Source: Lachnospiraceae bacterium
GTDB taxonomy: Bacteria; Bacillota; Clostridia; Lachnospirales; Lachnospiraceae
Assembly: GCA_022794265.1 (NCBI GenBank)
Contig: JAAWEK010000020.1
Span: forward strand, 25,977-89,976
Reading direction: 5' to 3'
Length of the DNA: 64,000 nucleotides
Positions within the stretch are counted from its first letter, which is position 1; every line of letters starts with the position of its first letter. Both the position numbers and the translations under genes were made by a program. This document shows, one piece after another, positions 1 to 8,677 of this stretch. Under the pieces are notes generated by a model. The model did no database searches. It saw only the letters and a program-made list of their open reading frames with translations, and was not told the origin of the DNA.

Positions 1-802
1 TCTTTGAAGAAATGATTTCCTCACATACATATTTAAGTTTGATATCGATGGCAAGCACACCCGCTAACTCATCTGACGAATTCCATACCGGTGCCGAGCA
101 TGTCACAATCAGGGATTTATCCAGTCCATCACCATAGGTCTCTATCAGGGTTACTTGTCCACTACTCTCAGCCGTTTTATACCACTTCCGTTCCGTTATG
201 ATATAATCTGCAGGCAACAGCCGCTCTTCCGGTTTTAATGTTAATGTCCTGTCTCCTTTATCGTCATAGGAAACCATAAATCCAGAAGCAGAGCCGAAAT
301 AGATGGAACTAATACCATTTTGGTTTATTTCAAAAATATGTTTTGCAGTTTCATAAAACATCCCGGCTTTTTCCGCTTCCTGTTTTACATCTTCATATGG
401 TATATTTTTCATACGGTCAAACTGTAGAACTGCTCTTCCCTTATTCTCCTGCCCCAGTGCAGCAAAATGTATGGTGCCATAATTATCAGGATTTTGATAT
501 ATATCTGATAAATACCCTGCCAGCAGTTCAACATTTTCGCATATCTTTACCAGCTTTTCATTGCTTAATGCAGACATTTCTTTTGTACTCATCCGAAGAC
601 TGTTTTCTGTCATACGGATTAATATATCTTTGGTATCCTCTTCCACCTTATTTCCCAGTTTCCTGCTACTTTCTTTTGATTTTCGTATTGTCTGTCTCAT
701 CCCCACAATAGAAATGCAGACACTAATACATAATACGAGCATACCAACCGCAAGTAAAACGATTGATATCTTCCTTCGTATCGTCCCTTTCACTTCACCC
801 AA
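1..802 (-). CDS. Cache-domain membrane sensor protein, N-terminal part (runs off window)
   Basis: Only the first about 267 residues are inside the window; the C-terminal output module lies beyond base 1. I translated this strand by hand. A TTG at 802 follows a strong GGAGGAGGAG site by 5 bases and is the preferred start. A basic N-terminus is followed by one membrane helix (about residues 13-35), then an extracellular region ending in a dCache-like pattern: a K-W-Y-K-T-A stretch, an acidic Y-G-D, then S-A-P-V and G-V-L-A-I-D-I. That order is typical of double-cache ligand-binding domains of chemoreceptors, histidine kinases and SpoIIE-type phosphatases. Which output it carries cannot be told from here. 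Confidence 0.72.
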   Translation of the reverse strand, partial: MGEVKGTIRRKISIVLLAVGMLVLCISVCISIVGMRQTIRKSKESSRKLGNKVEEDTKDILIRMTENSLRMSTKEMSALSNEKLVKICENVELLAGYLSDIYQNPDNYGTIHFAALGQENKGRAVLQFDRMKNIPYEDVKQEAEKAGMFYETAKHIFEINQNGISSIYFGSASGFMVSYDDKGDRTLTLKPEERLLPADYIITERKWYKTAESSGQVTLIETYGDGLDKSLIVTCSAPVWNSSDELAGVLAIDIKLKYVCEEIISSK

Positions 803-852
803 AGTTACTCCTCCTCCCAAAAACTTGTCGAATAGACTAAATATTTTGTTAC

Positions 853-883
853 ATTATATCATAATATGTCCTAATTTGACATA
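853..883 (-). promoter_or_regulatory. Possible promoter and overlapping dyad operator of the cache sensor
   Basis: Reading leftward there is a TATAAT hexamer (853-858). A perfect 6-bp inverted repeat TATGTC/GACATA (865-870 and 878-883) overlaps the place where the -35 box should be. No good -35 hexamer is visible, which would fit a regulated promoter. Purely sequence-based inference. Confidence 0.35.
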
Positions 884-1012
884 ACGCAAAGCCCCATTAG
901 TCTAAAGGTTTTCTAAAGATTTCCATTTTTAGAACAATTTATATCTTAATAAGATATAAATTATATTAAATTTAACAGAGTATTAATTCCGTTACACAAT
1001 CAGCCTGCAAAT

Positions 1013-1048
1013 AAAAAAGACATTGGTCTGAGACCAATGCCCTTTTTT
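1013..1048 (-). terminator. Rho-independent terminator, bidirectional in form
   Basis: An 8-bp stem with a 3-nt loop (1021-1039) is flanked by an A-run at 1013-1018 and a T-run at 1043-1048, so it can act in both directions. It lies just past the stop of the leftward starch-binding protein gene. Confidence 0.8.
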
Positions 1049-1066
1049 ATTTAATAAAATTAACGA

Positions 1067-3850
1067 CTAGTTATTCACTTTCTTTTTACTTACAATAACT
1101 ACCGCTGCACTTACAAATAACAAAATCAATAATGCTGCCGGAAGAACATCACCAGTATTTACTGATGCACCGTTATTAGCTCCTGTAGTCGGAACCTCTG
1201 CTGGTGCGGAATCTGCCGATAATGCAACGGTTAAAACCGTCTCTGCAAAACCATCCGTGAAATTCACCTTAACAACATGCTCACCCTCTGAAAGCGACTT
1301 CAGATACGCCTCTGAGAATGTAAGTATTGTAGAACCTTCTGTAACCGTGTAGTTGGATGGGTCAACTACTACATCATCCATCAGCACTTCTATAAACTTG
1401 TTGATATCCCGGTCTAAACGAAGAACATATGCACCGTTTCCAGTATATTTTACATCCTTACCTTCTAATATCACAACATTCGGAACGGAACCGTCTTCTG
1501 GTGTGGTATCCTCTTCGGATGTAGTACTCTCTTCACCTGTGGTATCTTCTTTACCTGTAGTATCTTCCTCGGATGTAGTGTCATCTTCACCTGTGGTATC
1601 TTCCTCCGATGTGGTGTCATCTTCGCCTGAAGTATCTTCCTCCGATGAAGTTTCATCTTCCGTAGGATTTTCTGTTGTCTCTAATTCTTCTGCCGTCGGT
1701 TCATGGTCAAACCATGTATCCTGTGCATACCACCATTCTCCAGTGGTACGGCTTAAATCTCCAGTCTGGTTTCCGCTATAATTAAAGATTAAACTTGCGG
1801 CATCCACTCCTGGCAGTTCAAATCCAAACCAGCCTTCTCCTTCGTCCGTCATTTCATCTCCCGGCCATGCTGACGGTTCAACTGCGCCTGCCGGAGTTAA
1901 TCCCCAGTAATATACATTAGCTCCGCCCCAAGGACTTAAGAAATGAAGCTTAATACCATCAAATAAATCCTCATCTTTTATAATGGTCGGCTGGGTTTCC
2001 GTTAAATCCTGACCAAATACATACCATAATGTAGTAGCGTCTTTCGTTAGTGTATATTCTCTGTCTGCATCCTGGCCGCCTTCCCAGGAACCTTTTGTCA
2101 ACCGTGCAATCGCACCAATTTTATTATACGGAATGGTAATGCTGCCTTTCAGCCATACATTTCCGTCATCATCCGTATATGTTTCTGAAAATTCTAATAT
2201 ATTGCTTACTTCCGAATCCAATGTGTTAAATAAGTAGATATCGGAATCCTCTATGGTTGGAGAGGTATTTCTTGCGTAATAATAATAAACTGTTACTTCA
2301 TACATTTTATCCACAACAGAAACTGTTACAGGTACCGAAAATCCGTCTGTTGTTTTCGCCGTCAGAACAATGGTTTCACCTTCATAATCAGCGGCAACCG
2401 AAACGATTGTTCCATCAATGGAGACACCTGCTGCATTTGCTGTTTCATATGTAACCGCTTTGTCTTCCGTTGTTCCATCCGGCTTATAATATGTAAGTGT
2501 TTCCGGAAGTTCCAGATTCTCACCCTTTTTAACGGATAATTTTCCTGCAGGTGCTGAAAGACCTGCAATAGTAAATACGCTGTTTCCATTCTTTACATTC
2601 TGATTTGCCGGATCGGTCATCCATGCCGGAGTATCTGATAACGGATTACCAATAAATTTATATTCATATGTTCCCGGTTTTAAACCTGTACAGGTATATG
2701 TATATACACCATCATTGTCTTTTGTCATAACCGGTGCAGAAGCTGCATCCCATGTGGTAGCTGTTCCAGCAACAGCCACGCTGTCATAAATGTCTGTTTC
2801 CGGTTTAAATCTGAAGATTACTCCGTCATCTGTAATTTCTGGTGACTGAATATCAGAAGCAATGAAAAATGTACTGTTTCCTCCCTCATTTATATTATCA
2901 TTTAAAGGGTCAGCAATCCAGTTACCGTTCTTAACAAACTTATATTCGTATAATCCGGAAGCAACATCATTCAGTGTAACAGACCAATATCCGGTCATAC
3001 TGTCATAAGCCATTTCCTGTTTGCCATCTCCCCAGGCCGGTGTTGTCATAGAGCCGGCAACCTGAACGGAAAGAGCTCCTGGTGCATATAATTTAAATGT
3101 AACAGAATGTCCGCTTATCACAGGACTGGTTACAGTCGGGTCTTCATCCGGATACTCTACAGTTGGCTGAATAGTAAATATGCTATTTCCTCCCAGTGAA
3201 ACTGCTTCCATATTGTAATAATCTTTACAAAATTCACCATAAGAAGGTCCTGATTCGCTATAAACATTTATACCGTACTCATATGTATCCGCAGCCAGTT
3301 CGTCAATCGGTAACGAAAGTGTATAATGGGTGCCGTCCTCAGATAACTGCATTTCGGTCTCTCCCCATCCGTTAGCTGAACTTTTGAACTTTACTGCTGT
3401 AACATCCGCCGGTAACTGAGCTACCGGATAATTAAAAATAACGGAATCCCCGTTTATCACAGGACTGTGTACCGCTCCCGGAACCACCAGTTTCGAATTA
3501 TCATTGCCCGGAAAATAGGTATTATTGGAAGGATCATTTTTCCATGCACCATCCACTACAAACTTATACCCATAGACTCCGCTGTCTATCTGCTTTGTTA
3601 ATTCCCACTCCCCTGAGCCGTTCTTTTCCAGCTTCCACTCATCAGAACTGGAAGACCATGAATTAACATCTCCTGCTACATACACCGAAGTTGCATCGGG
3701 ATCCGTATATTTAAATGTTACACTATACGCTCCGTCCTGCCCCGTAACCGTAGGCGCTGCAGAAAGCTTAAATGTCATGGCTGGCATCATCATAACCGTT
3801 AATGTCAGTACCATAACAAGACTCAGTATTTTTTTTACATTTCTTTTCAT
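1067..3850 (-). CDS. Non-catalytic multi-module surface starch-binding protein, wall-anchored
   Basis: The protein has 927 residues. A signal peptide (about 1-32) is followed by four successive AMPK/CBM48-like beta-sandwich modules (about 38-430), with recurring V-x-V-A-G-D/S, W and Y-E/G-Y-K-F patterns each ending near an N-S-x-F or D-P-x-N turn. Next come a bacterial Ig-like domain (about 435-515), a CBM41/pullulanase-like module (about 517-625) and a CBM26-like starch module rich in W and Y (about 630-715). A D/E/T/S-repeat linker (about 720-795), an X2/Ig-like domain, and a terminal N-T-G-D, hydrophobic helix and K-K-K tail resembling a sortase signal complete it. No glycoside hydrolase catalytic domain is recognisable. 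Probable role: holding starch or maltodextrins at the surface. The exact CBM family assignments are my inference. Confidence 0.78.
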   Translation of the reverse strand: MKRNVKKILSLVMVLTLTVMMMPAMTFKLSAAPTVTGQDGAYSVTFKYTDPDATSVYVAGDVNSWSSSSDEWKLEKNGSGEWELTKQIDSGVYGYKFVVDGAWKNDPSNNTYFPGNDNSKLVVPGAVHSPVINGDSVIFNYPVAQLPADVTAVKFKSSANGWGETEMQLSEDGTHYTLSLPIDELAADTYEYGINVYSESGPSYGEFCKDYYNMEAVSLGGNSIFTIQPTVEYPDEDPTVTSPVISGHSVTFKLYAPGALSVQVAGSMTTPAWGDGKQEMAYDSMTGYWSVTLNDVASGLYEYKFVKNGNWIADPLNDNINEGGNSTFFIASDIQSPEITDDGVIFRFKPETDIYDSVAVAGTATTWDAASAPVMTKDNDGVYTYTCTGLKPGTYEYKFIGNPLSDTPAWMTDPANQNVKNGNSVFTIAGLSAPAGKLSVKKGENLELPETLTYYKPDGTTEDKAVTYETANAAGVSIDGTIVSVAADYEGETIVLTAKTTDGFSVPVTVSVVDKMYEVTVYYYYARNTSPTIEDSDIYLFNTLDSEVSNILEFSETYTDDDGNVWLKGSITIPYNKIGAIARLTKGSWEGGQDADREYTLTKDATTLWYVFGQDLTETQPTIIKDEDLFDGIKLHFLSPWGGANVYYWGLTPAGAVEPSAWPGDEMTDEGEGWFGFELPGVDAASLIFNYSGNQTGDLSRTTGEWWYAQDTWFDHEPTAEELETTENPTEDETSSEEDTSGEDDTTSEEDTTGEDDTTSEEDTTGKEDTTGEESTTSEEDTTPEDGSVPNVVILEGKDVKYTGNGAYVLRLDRDINKFIEVLMDDVVVDPSNYTVTEGSTILTFSEAYLKSLSEGEHVVKVNFTDGFAETVLTVALSADSAPAEVPTTGANNGASVNTGDVLPAALLILLFVSAAVVIVSKKKVNN

Positions 3851-3977
3851 ACAATCATTCTCCTTTCAATAATCTGCTTTCAGGTATGCCCTGCACCATA
3901 AAAACCACCAAAGAATCTCAACTACCCAATGCTATATTATCATTTTTCACAACAAAAAACGCATATAGAATGATTAT

Positions 3978-4006
3978 ATTATATCTTATTTTCACAAACA
4001 TAACAA
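3978..4006 (-). promoter_or_regulatory. Sigma-A-type promoter of the starch-binding protein gene
   Basis: On the minus strand: TTGTTA (4006-4001), a 17-bp spacer, then TATAAT (3983-3978), about 130 bp upstream of the start at 3850. No convincing CcpA site was seen. Confidence 0.6.
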
Positions 4007-4065
4007 GGAATTTTTAATAATTCCAGTCAATATGTCCAATATTTTGTGCGAATCTCATCTCCATC

Positions 4066-6006
4066 TCATGTGTAGGTAATATCTGACTTATTCAATTTTG
4101 AAACATATTGAATAAAATCTGTTTCCGGCAACGGTTTTGAAAAATAATAGCCTTGCAGATATTCACAACCCATTTCCGTAAGTTTTTCTGCCTGCTCTTT
4201 TGTTTCCACTCCTTCCGCCACAATCTTGTATTCCAGTCTCCGAATCATGGCTATACTGCTGGCCAGCGCAATGCCCGCTTTTTCGTTTGCGAAGGACGAC
4301 CAGACTATATTTTTATCCACTTTAATCAGATTAAACGGCAATTCCACAAGATAGTTGATATTTGAGTATCCGGAACCGTAATCATCCAGTGAAAAATTCA
4401 CGCCATAATCCACCAGATGAATCATATTGTTTCCTACAATTTCCGGCGAATTCATGGCGGCCGTCTCGGTAATCTCCAGATTAATCTGCCCCGGTTCCAA
4501 ACCGTAGCGATTAATCATGCCTGCCACTCTGGAAGCCATATTGTGTTTCATACACTCTATAACGGAAACATTTACTTCAATATATTCAATTCCTTTTGCC
4601 TTTATATCATTATCCTTAATCAGCCGGCACACGTTTTCCAGAACAAACCGGCCGATTTTAAGTATGGAGCCGTCTTCCTCGGCGATTGGAATAAATTCTT
4701 CCGGCGAGATAAATCCAAGTTCATCATCAATAAGCCGTACAAGCGCTTCCGCAGAATTCACCCGTCCCTCTTTTGTAGAGTAAATCGGCTGGTAATATAC
4801 CTGAAAACTTTCTTCCTGAATCGCTTTATGTATGGCTTTCCGAATCTGGTTTTTTCTGTTTCCGTAAAATGACTGAAACTCATTGGCATAAACTATCCGG
4901 GTTCCTCTGCCATGCTCTTCATTTGAAATATAAGCGGTACAGTCAAATATCTGCTCCAGACTGTTTACATCTTCCGGACACCTTATAATGCAGATATCCA
5001 TATCCACCGGAATCTCCACATCTCCGACCATCCAGTTCTTTGCACAGGTATTCTGAATCCTCTTTGCTATCTCATCCAATACTGTTCCGCCAGACTCCGC
5101 TTCACTGTCTACAATATAAAAAGTATAGTCACCCACATGGTAAATTTCAAATCCCGAAGAGACTGTCTTTAAATATTCTGATATTGCAAACTCCAGTCCG
5201 GCCATACACTCAATTCCGAAGTTTTTCTCCAGATAATCCACATCATCCACAGATACGGACATAACGGAAACAGAATTATCCTCTTTAATATTTATATTTG
5301 CAAAATTTACAAATGCCTTTTTATTATACAGACCCAGCACTCCGTCTACCAAGTCTGCCCTCTGTTCCAGACTTGCATAAATCAGCAGAAAACAAATTGC
5401 TTCCCCGAATCCCTCAACCAGCAGATACGGATATAAGGTCTGCAGGACTACCGGAACTGAAATCACAGCTATAAACAGATAGACACAAAATATCTTATAG
5501 CCTTCAATATATCTTCTGTTCTTTGTCACATATATAATCGTACATGCAAAATAGGTGATGGCCACCACATACAGCAGAAACATTCCGGAACCTCTGACAT
5601 ACTGCCCGCTCTCATTAATTTCAAAAATAAATTGTGTAAACACATTGGAAATCAATAACAGCAGCACTATAATATAAGGTGTGAAAAACAATATTTTCAT
5701 CCAGGTCTTGTACCTGCTGACTTTTGTTGTCATACTAATATTATAAATTACAAACATCATAGGCAGCGCAATATGAACAACAAAATACAGGGTATTCATT
5801 AAAAACGCAACGCCTACTGGTAATTTCATGCCTGAATTTGCAGTAATTCCCGCTGCCAAATCGCAGGATGTGGATATAAACAGCAAATAAATCATATAGA
5901 TATAAATCTTGTTTTGTCCAACCTTAAGGTTTTTTCTGGAATAATATAAAACTATTTCTGCCACAAGCACCAGAATCGCACAGATGTCATAATGTATATT
6001 GTACAT
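4066..6006 (-). CDS. Membrane c-di-GMP phosphodiesterase (7TM-like, degenerate GGDEF, EAL)
   Basis: About 646 residues. The N-terminal 220 residues hold about seven hydrophobic helices, like a 7TM sensor input. A GGDEF-fold region follows in which the signature is replaced by H-V-G-D-Y-T-F, so cyclase activity is unlikely. The C-terminal EAL domain keeps E-A-L-V-R-L, N-V-S, the E-I-T-E-T stretch, D-D-Y-G-S-G-Y-S, K-V-D-K, E-G-V-E-T and L-Q-G-Y-Y-F. This set implies an active c-di-GMP hydrolase. I take the ATG at 6006; a GTG at 6015 overlaps the upstream ybaK stop by 4 bases, so the two are probably translationally coupled. Confidence 0.85.
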   Translation of the reverse strand: MYNIHYDICAILVLVAEIVLYYSRKNLKVGQNKIYIYMIYLLFISTSCDLAAGITANSGMKLPVGVAFLMNTLYFVVHIALPMMFVIYNISMTTKVSRYKTWMKILFFTPYIIVLLLLISNVFTQFIFEINESGQYVRGSGMFLLYVVAITYFACTIIYVTKNRRYIEGYKIFCVYLFIAVISVPVVLQTLYPYLLVEGFGEAICFLLIYASLEQRADLVDGVLGLYNKKAFVNFANINIKEDNSVSVMSVSVDDVDYLEKNFGIECMAGLEFAISEYLKTVSSGFEIYHVGDYTFYIVDSEAESGGTVLDEIAKRIQNTCAKNWMVGDVEIPVDMDICIIRCPEDVNSLEQIFDCTAYISNEEHGRGTRIVYANEFQSFYGNRKNQIRKAIHKAIQEESFQVYYQPIYSTKEGRVNSAEALVRLIDDELGFISPEEFIPIAEEDGSILKIGRFVLENVCRLIKDNDIKAKGIEYIEVNVSVIECMKHNMASRVAGMINRYGLEPGQINLEITETAAMNSPEIVGNNMIHLVDYGVNFSLDDYGSGYSNINYLVELPFNLIKVDKNIVWSSFANEKAGIALASSIAMIRRLEYKIVAEGVETKEQAEKLTEMGCEYLQGYYFSKPLPETDFIQYVSKLNKSDITYT

Positions 6007-6011
6007 AATTA

Positions 6012-6509
6012 TCACTCTTTCTTCACAATAATATCCCCGGTAACAGCCCCCGTAACCTGGATCAGATCAATTGGTGATAACAGTATCTGGACGCCTATTT
6101 TCCCTCCACTTACAATTATCTCATCAAAATCATTAACACTTTCATGAATTACCGTCATATAATTTTTCTTCATTCCAACCGGTGTACATCCCCCCCGGAT
6201 ATATCCTGTAATATTGTTAATCTCTTTCACATGTATCATTTCTATATTTTTTTCGGATACAGCCTTTGCTGCTTTTTTCATATCCAGTTCTTCCGCAATC
6301 GGTATTACAAATACATAATAATTTTTACTTTTTCCCACTGTGACCAGTGTCTTAAATGAACTCTCATAGGATTGCCCCAGCATATCCGCAATAGTTATTC
6401 CGTCTTTAAATTCATCACATTCATAGGTATTTATTTGATATTTTACTTTATTTTTATCTAAAATCCTCATGGCATTTGTTTTATTGTCTTTTTCTTTTGA
6501 TTTTGCCAT
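6012..6509 (-). CDS. ybaK: YbaK/EbsC-type aminoacyl-tRNA deacylase (Cys-tRNA(Pro) deacylase)
   Basis: 165 residues, full length for the family. The pattern T-N-A-M-R-I-L-D near the start, the central F-K-T-L-V-T-V and V-P-I-A-E-E-L-D, K-K-A-A-K-A, and the G-Y-I-R-G-G-C-T-P-V-G motif are hallmarks of YbaK/EbsC proteins, which hydrolyse Cys-tRNA(Pro) formed by prolyl-tRNA synthetase. The SD-like GGGAGG lies 15 bases from the ATG, unusually far, so a downstream Met at residue 14 is an alternative start. It is the first gene of a pair with the EAL protein; no functional link is evident. Confidence 0.88.
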   Translation of the reverse strand: MAKSKEKDNKTNAMRILDKNKVKYQINTYECDEFKDGITIADMLGQSYESSFKTLVTVGKSKNYYVFVIPIAEELDMKKAAKAVSEKNIEMIHVKEINNITGYIRGGCTPVGMKKNYMTVIHESVNDFDEIIVSGGKIGVQILLSPIDLIQVTGAVTGDIIVKKE

Positions 6510-6594
6510 AATAAAAATTACATGCCTCCCTCTTTTTTATTTAATGATAAAAAATTTTGTGAGTTTTATTAACTATATCTGTACAGGCATATTA

Positions 6595-7812
6595 TTATTT
6601 TCTCTTGAGATTAGTATAATGGCTTTTTATCATCCTATACAAATCCAATCCCTTTTCCTGACCAACTTTATTTACCATCATCTTATAAAAATGCTGTTTT
6701 CCCGTAGACATTCCAATTGCCTCAACCAGCACAGGAACATATGAATCATCATATTTATCTTTTATCAATTCCCGGACATCATCATTAATATTCAGTTTAA
6801 CTTCTGCCGCAAATACTTTGTTCTTTGATATTGGATTCTGCGGATTCGGCGGAAGCGGTTTTGTCACGGATACATCTGTCGAAGAAGCCGGTATCCTGTC
6901 CGCCGGACTGTTTATCAGTTTTTCCATTGCCTTATTAATCAGACGGTTTACCGGAAGTTCCTCTTCCACGTCCCGTTTTATGCTATCCGATTCTTTCTTT
7001 TGCCCGGAATGCTGTTTTCTGGTTCCCGGTTTTCCCGGCTTCCATGGTTTCTTATCACCGGCTGCCTGTCTCCATGGCTCATTTGACTTACGCTCATCAT
7101 TCTGCCATGGTTTCCGGTTTCTGGCTCCTTCCTGGTTAGGAACTCTGTAATAAGGCTCCGCTTTTGTAAATATATTCGTACTATATGTAGTACGTTTCGG
7201 TCCCGGTGGTCTGCCATATACTCTGGTTTCCGTTCTCTCTTTTCCGGATGTGGTATCTTCTGTCATACGTTCCTCTGATACCTGTTTTTCACTGTCCTCC
7301 CCATCGGCAGATTCATCCGGCAACTCTTTGGCAACCTCTTCTCCATTTACTGAAAGAATCACTCCGTCTTTTCCGCTGAGTCTCTCAATAAATCTGCCTG
7401 CAAGTCCGTCTTCAAAATCATTGTCCAGTTCAATATTATCAAATGCCGCCCCGATACTTCTGCACAACTTGATATCACAGTTACATTTATCCCTGTTCTC
7501 CTCCCAGAAATTTGTTACGCATAAAAAACCCTTATCCCTGCTGATTATAACGATTTCTTTAAAAGAATTCTCCATAACCAGATATCCCAGATACGTTGAT
7601 AATTGAAAATCAAGGGAATTATGTCCTCCTCTGAGAATTCTGTAGGTCTCTATCTCTGCCGAACTTTTACTCAACAACGTGTGAACATCAAAAGTTATTG
7701 CATCCGCATTCTTACTGTAAAATATTACAACCTTGTCCTCTGATGTTAATTCTTCAACTCCCTTTAAACCCTCCGATCTCACATTCTCGAAATCTACTAA
7801 ATAAACTGTCAT
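6595..7812 (-). CDS. PIN-like (NYN-type) domain protein with basic linker
   Basis: 405 residues, soluble. The N-terminal 130 residues read as a PIN-like nuclease fold: V-D-F-E-N at the start, G-G-H-N-S-L-D-F in the middle and I-S-R-D-K-G-F later supply the acidic residues expected for a metal site. The middle (about 170-290) is low-complexity, rich in K, R, P and G, probably a disordered RNA-contacting linker. The C-terminal 70 residues form a compact helical domain of unknown function. The start is supported by an AAAGG site 10 bases upstream. Probably an RNA-binding or RNA-cleaving protein; the target is unknown. Confidence 0.6.
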   Translation of the reverse strand: MTVYLVDFENVRSEGLKGVEELTSEDKVVIFYSKNADAITFDVHTLLSKSSAEIETYRILRGGHNSLDFQLSTYLGYLVMENSFKEIVIISRDKGFLCVTNFWEENRDKCNCDIKLCRSIGAAFDNIELDNDFEDGLAGRFIERLSGKDGVILSVNGEEVAKELPDESADGEDSEKQVSEERMTEDTTSGKERTETRVYGRPPGPKRTTYSTNIFTKAEPYYRVPNQEGARNRKPWQNDERKSNEPWRQAAGDKKPWKPGKPGTRKQHSGQKKESDSIKRDVEEELPVNRLINKAMEKLINSPADRIPASSTDVSVTKPLPPNPQNPISKNKVFAAEVKLNINDDVRELIKDKYDDSYVPVLVEAIGMSTGKQHFYKMMVNKVGQEKGLDLYRMIKSHYTNLKRK

Positions 7813-7978
7813 TTAAAATATTACCTTTCTGTTCAAGCACTCACTTATTTACCTGTACAGATATAGCAGTCTATACCCTTTTACAAACGGGTACAACTAA
7901 CATAATTATAGCAGAAGAAAGGAATATATAAAAGGTTCTTTTCATGAAATTTTCATATATTTTATTACTAATTCGAAC

Positions 7979-8563
7979 TTACTCAACATTTATTTTACAA
8001 TGAAGGTTTAATTTTTGTATCATTGGTGTCCCATATTTATTATTCTCCTGTTTTATGCCTGTCCTTCCGTATATTTCTACCCATGCATCAAATTCATAAT
8101 TATTTCCTTTATACAGTTCTATGGCTTCTTCCGGCTTTATCACATGAGAAACAATGGCAAGATTTTTGCTGCCGGAATTTCTGCTAATTTCACTTTCCAA
8201 TATATTATTTCCGGATATGACGATATCCGTAACCGGATTGCCTGAAATAGACATAATGGAATATGACAGTATTATTTCAAATATATCGCCTTTCAAAAGC
8301 TGTCGGGCTTTATTTTCTTCCAATACAATATTTAACTCCGTTCCGCCGTTTAATATTTCCATATCAGTCATATCCACCGGATATATCCCCTCATATGATT
8401 TCAGTACCATGGCATATGTTTCCGGTCCCGAATGGCCATATGCCGATGGTTCTGCATACATGTCCGTTTCCACGTTCCGATGGTTTCCCCATTTTCCGTA
8501 AATAATTCCCATTGCCAGTACACACAGCAGAAGCAGACATACCGATATCCTTTTTTCCTTCAT
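7979..8563 (-). CDS. Hypothetical membrane-anchored extracytoplasmic protein
   Basis: 194 residues. An in-frame Met 8 codons upstream (8587) exists, but GAGGGG six bases before the ATG at 8563 marks the likelier start. There is one N-terminal hydrophobic helix (about 5-22), a short charged linker, then a soluble domain with alternating beta-strand pattern and no recognisable motif. It reads as a single-pass or signal-anchored protein facing outward. I do not recognise the family. Confidence 0.5.
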   Translation of the reverse strand: MKEKRISVCLLLLCVLAMGIIYGKWGNHRNVETDMYAEPSAYGHSGPETYAMVLKSYEGIYPVDMTDMEILNGGTELNIVLEENKARQLLKGDIFEIILSYSIMSISGNPVTDIVISGNNILESEISRNSGSKNLAIVSHVIKPEEAIELYKGNNYEFDAWVEIYGRTGIKQENNKYGTPMIQKLNLHCKINVE

Positions 8564-8613
8564 TCCGTACCCCTCTTTCCCTGTCATCCTGATTAAAGAT
8601 TCTATAAATAATT

Positions 8614-8652
8614 TATGCGGAGCCTGTCCTTTTTAGAACAGTTCTCCGCATA
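8614..8652 (-). terminator. Terminator hairpin after the isochorismatase-Nudix gene
   Basis: A perfect 9-bp outer stem (8614-8622 with 8644-8652) has further inner pairing. The flanks are AT-rich rather than a pure T-run on the leftward side, so termination may be partial; on the plus strand the T-run is better. Confidence 0.5.
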
Positions 8653-8677
8653 TTTTTAATTTTTTATATCCTTACTT

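Noticed and set aside
1490-1650. Repetitive DNA considered as a CRISPR-like array
   Set aside because: The repeats are in frame, 15-36 bp imperfect units coding for T-S-E-E-D-type residues, with no unique spacers.
1353-1781. 142-codon plus-strand frame rich in Ser and Val
   Set aside because: It is the antisense reading of the D/E/T/S linker repeats of the starch-binding protein; repeats keep several frames open.
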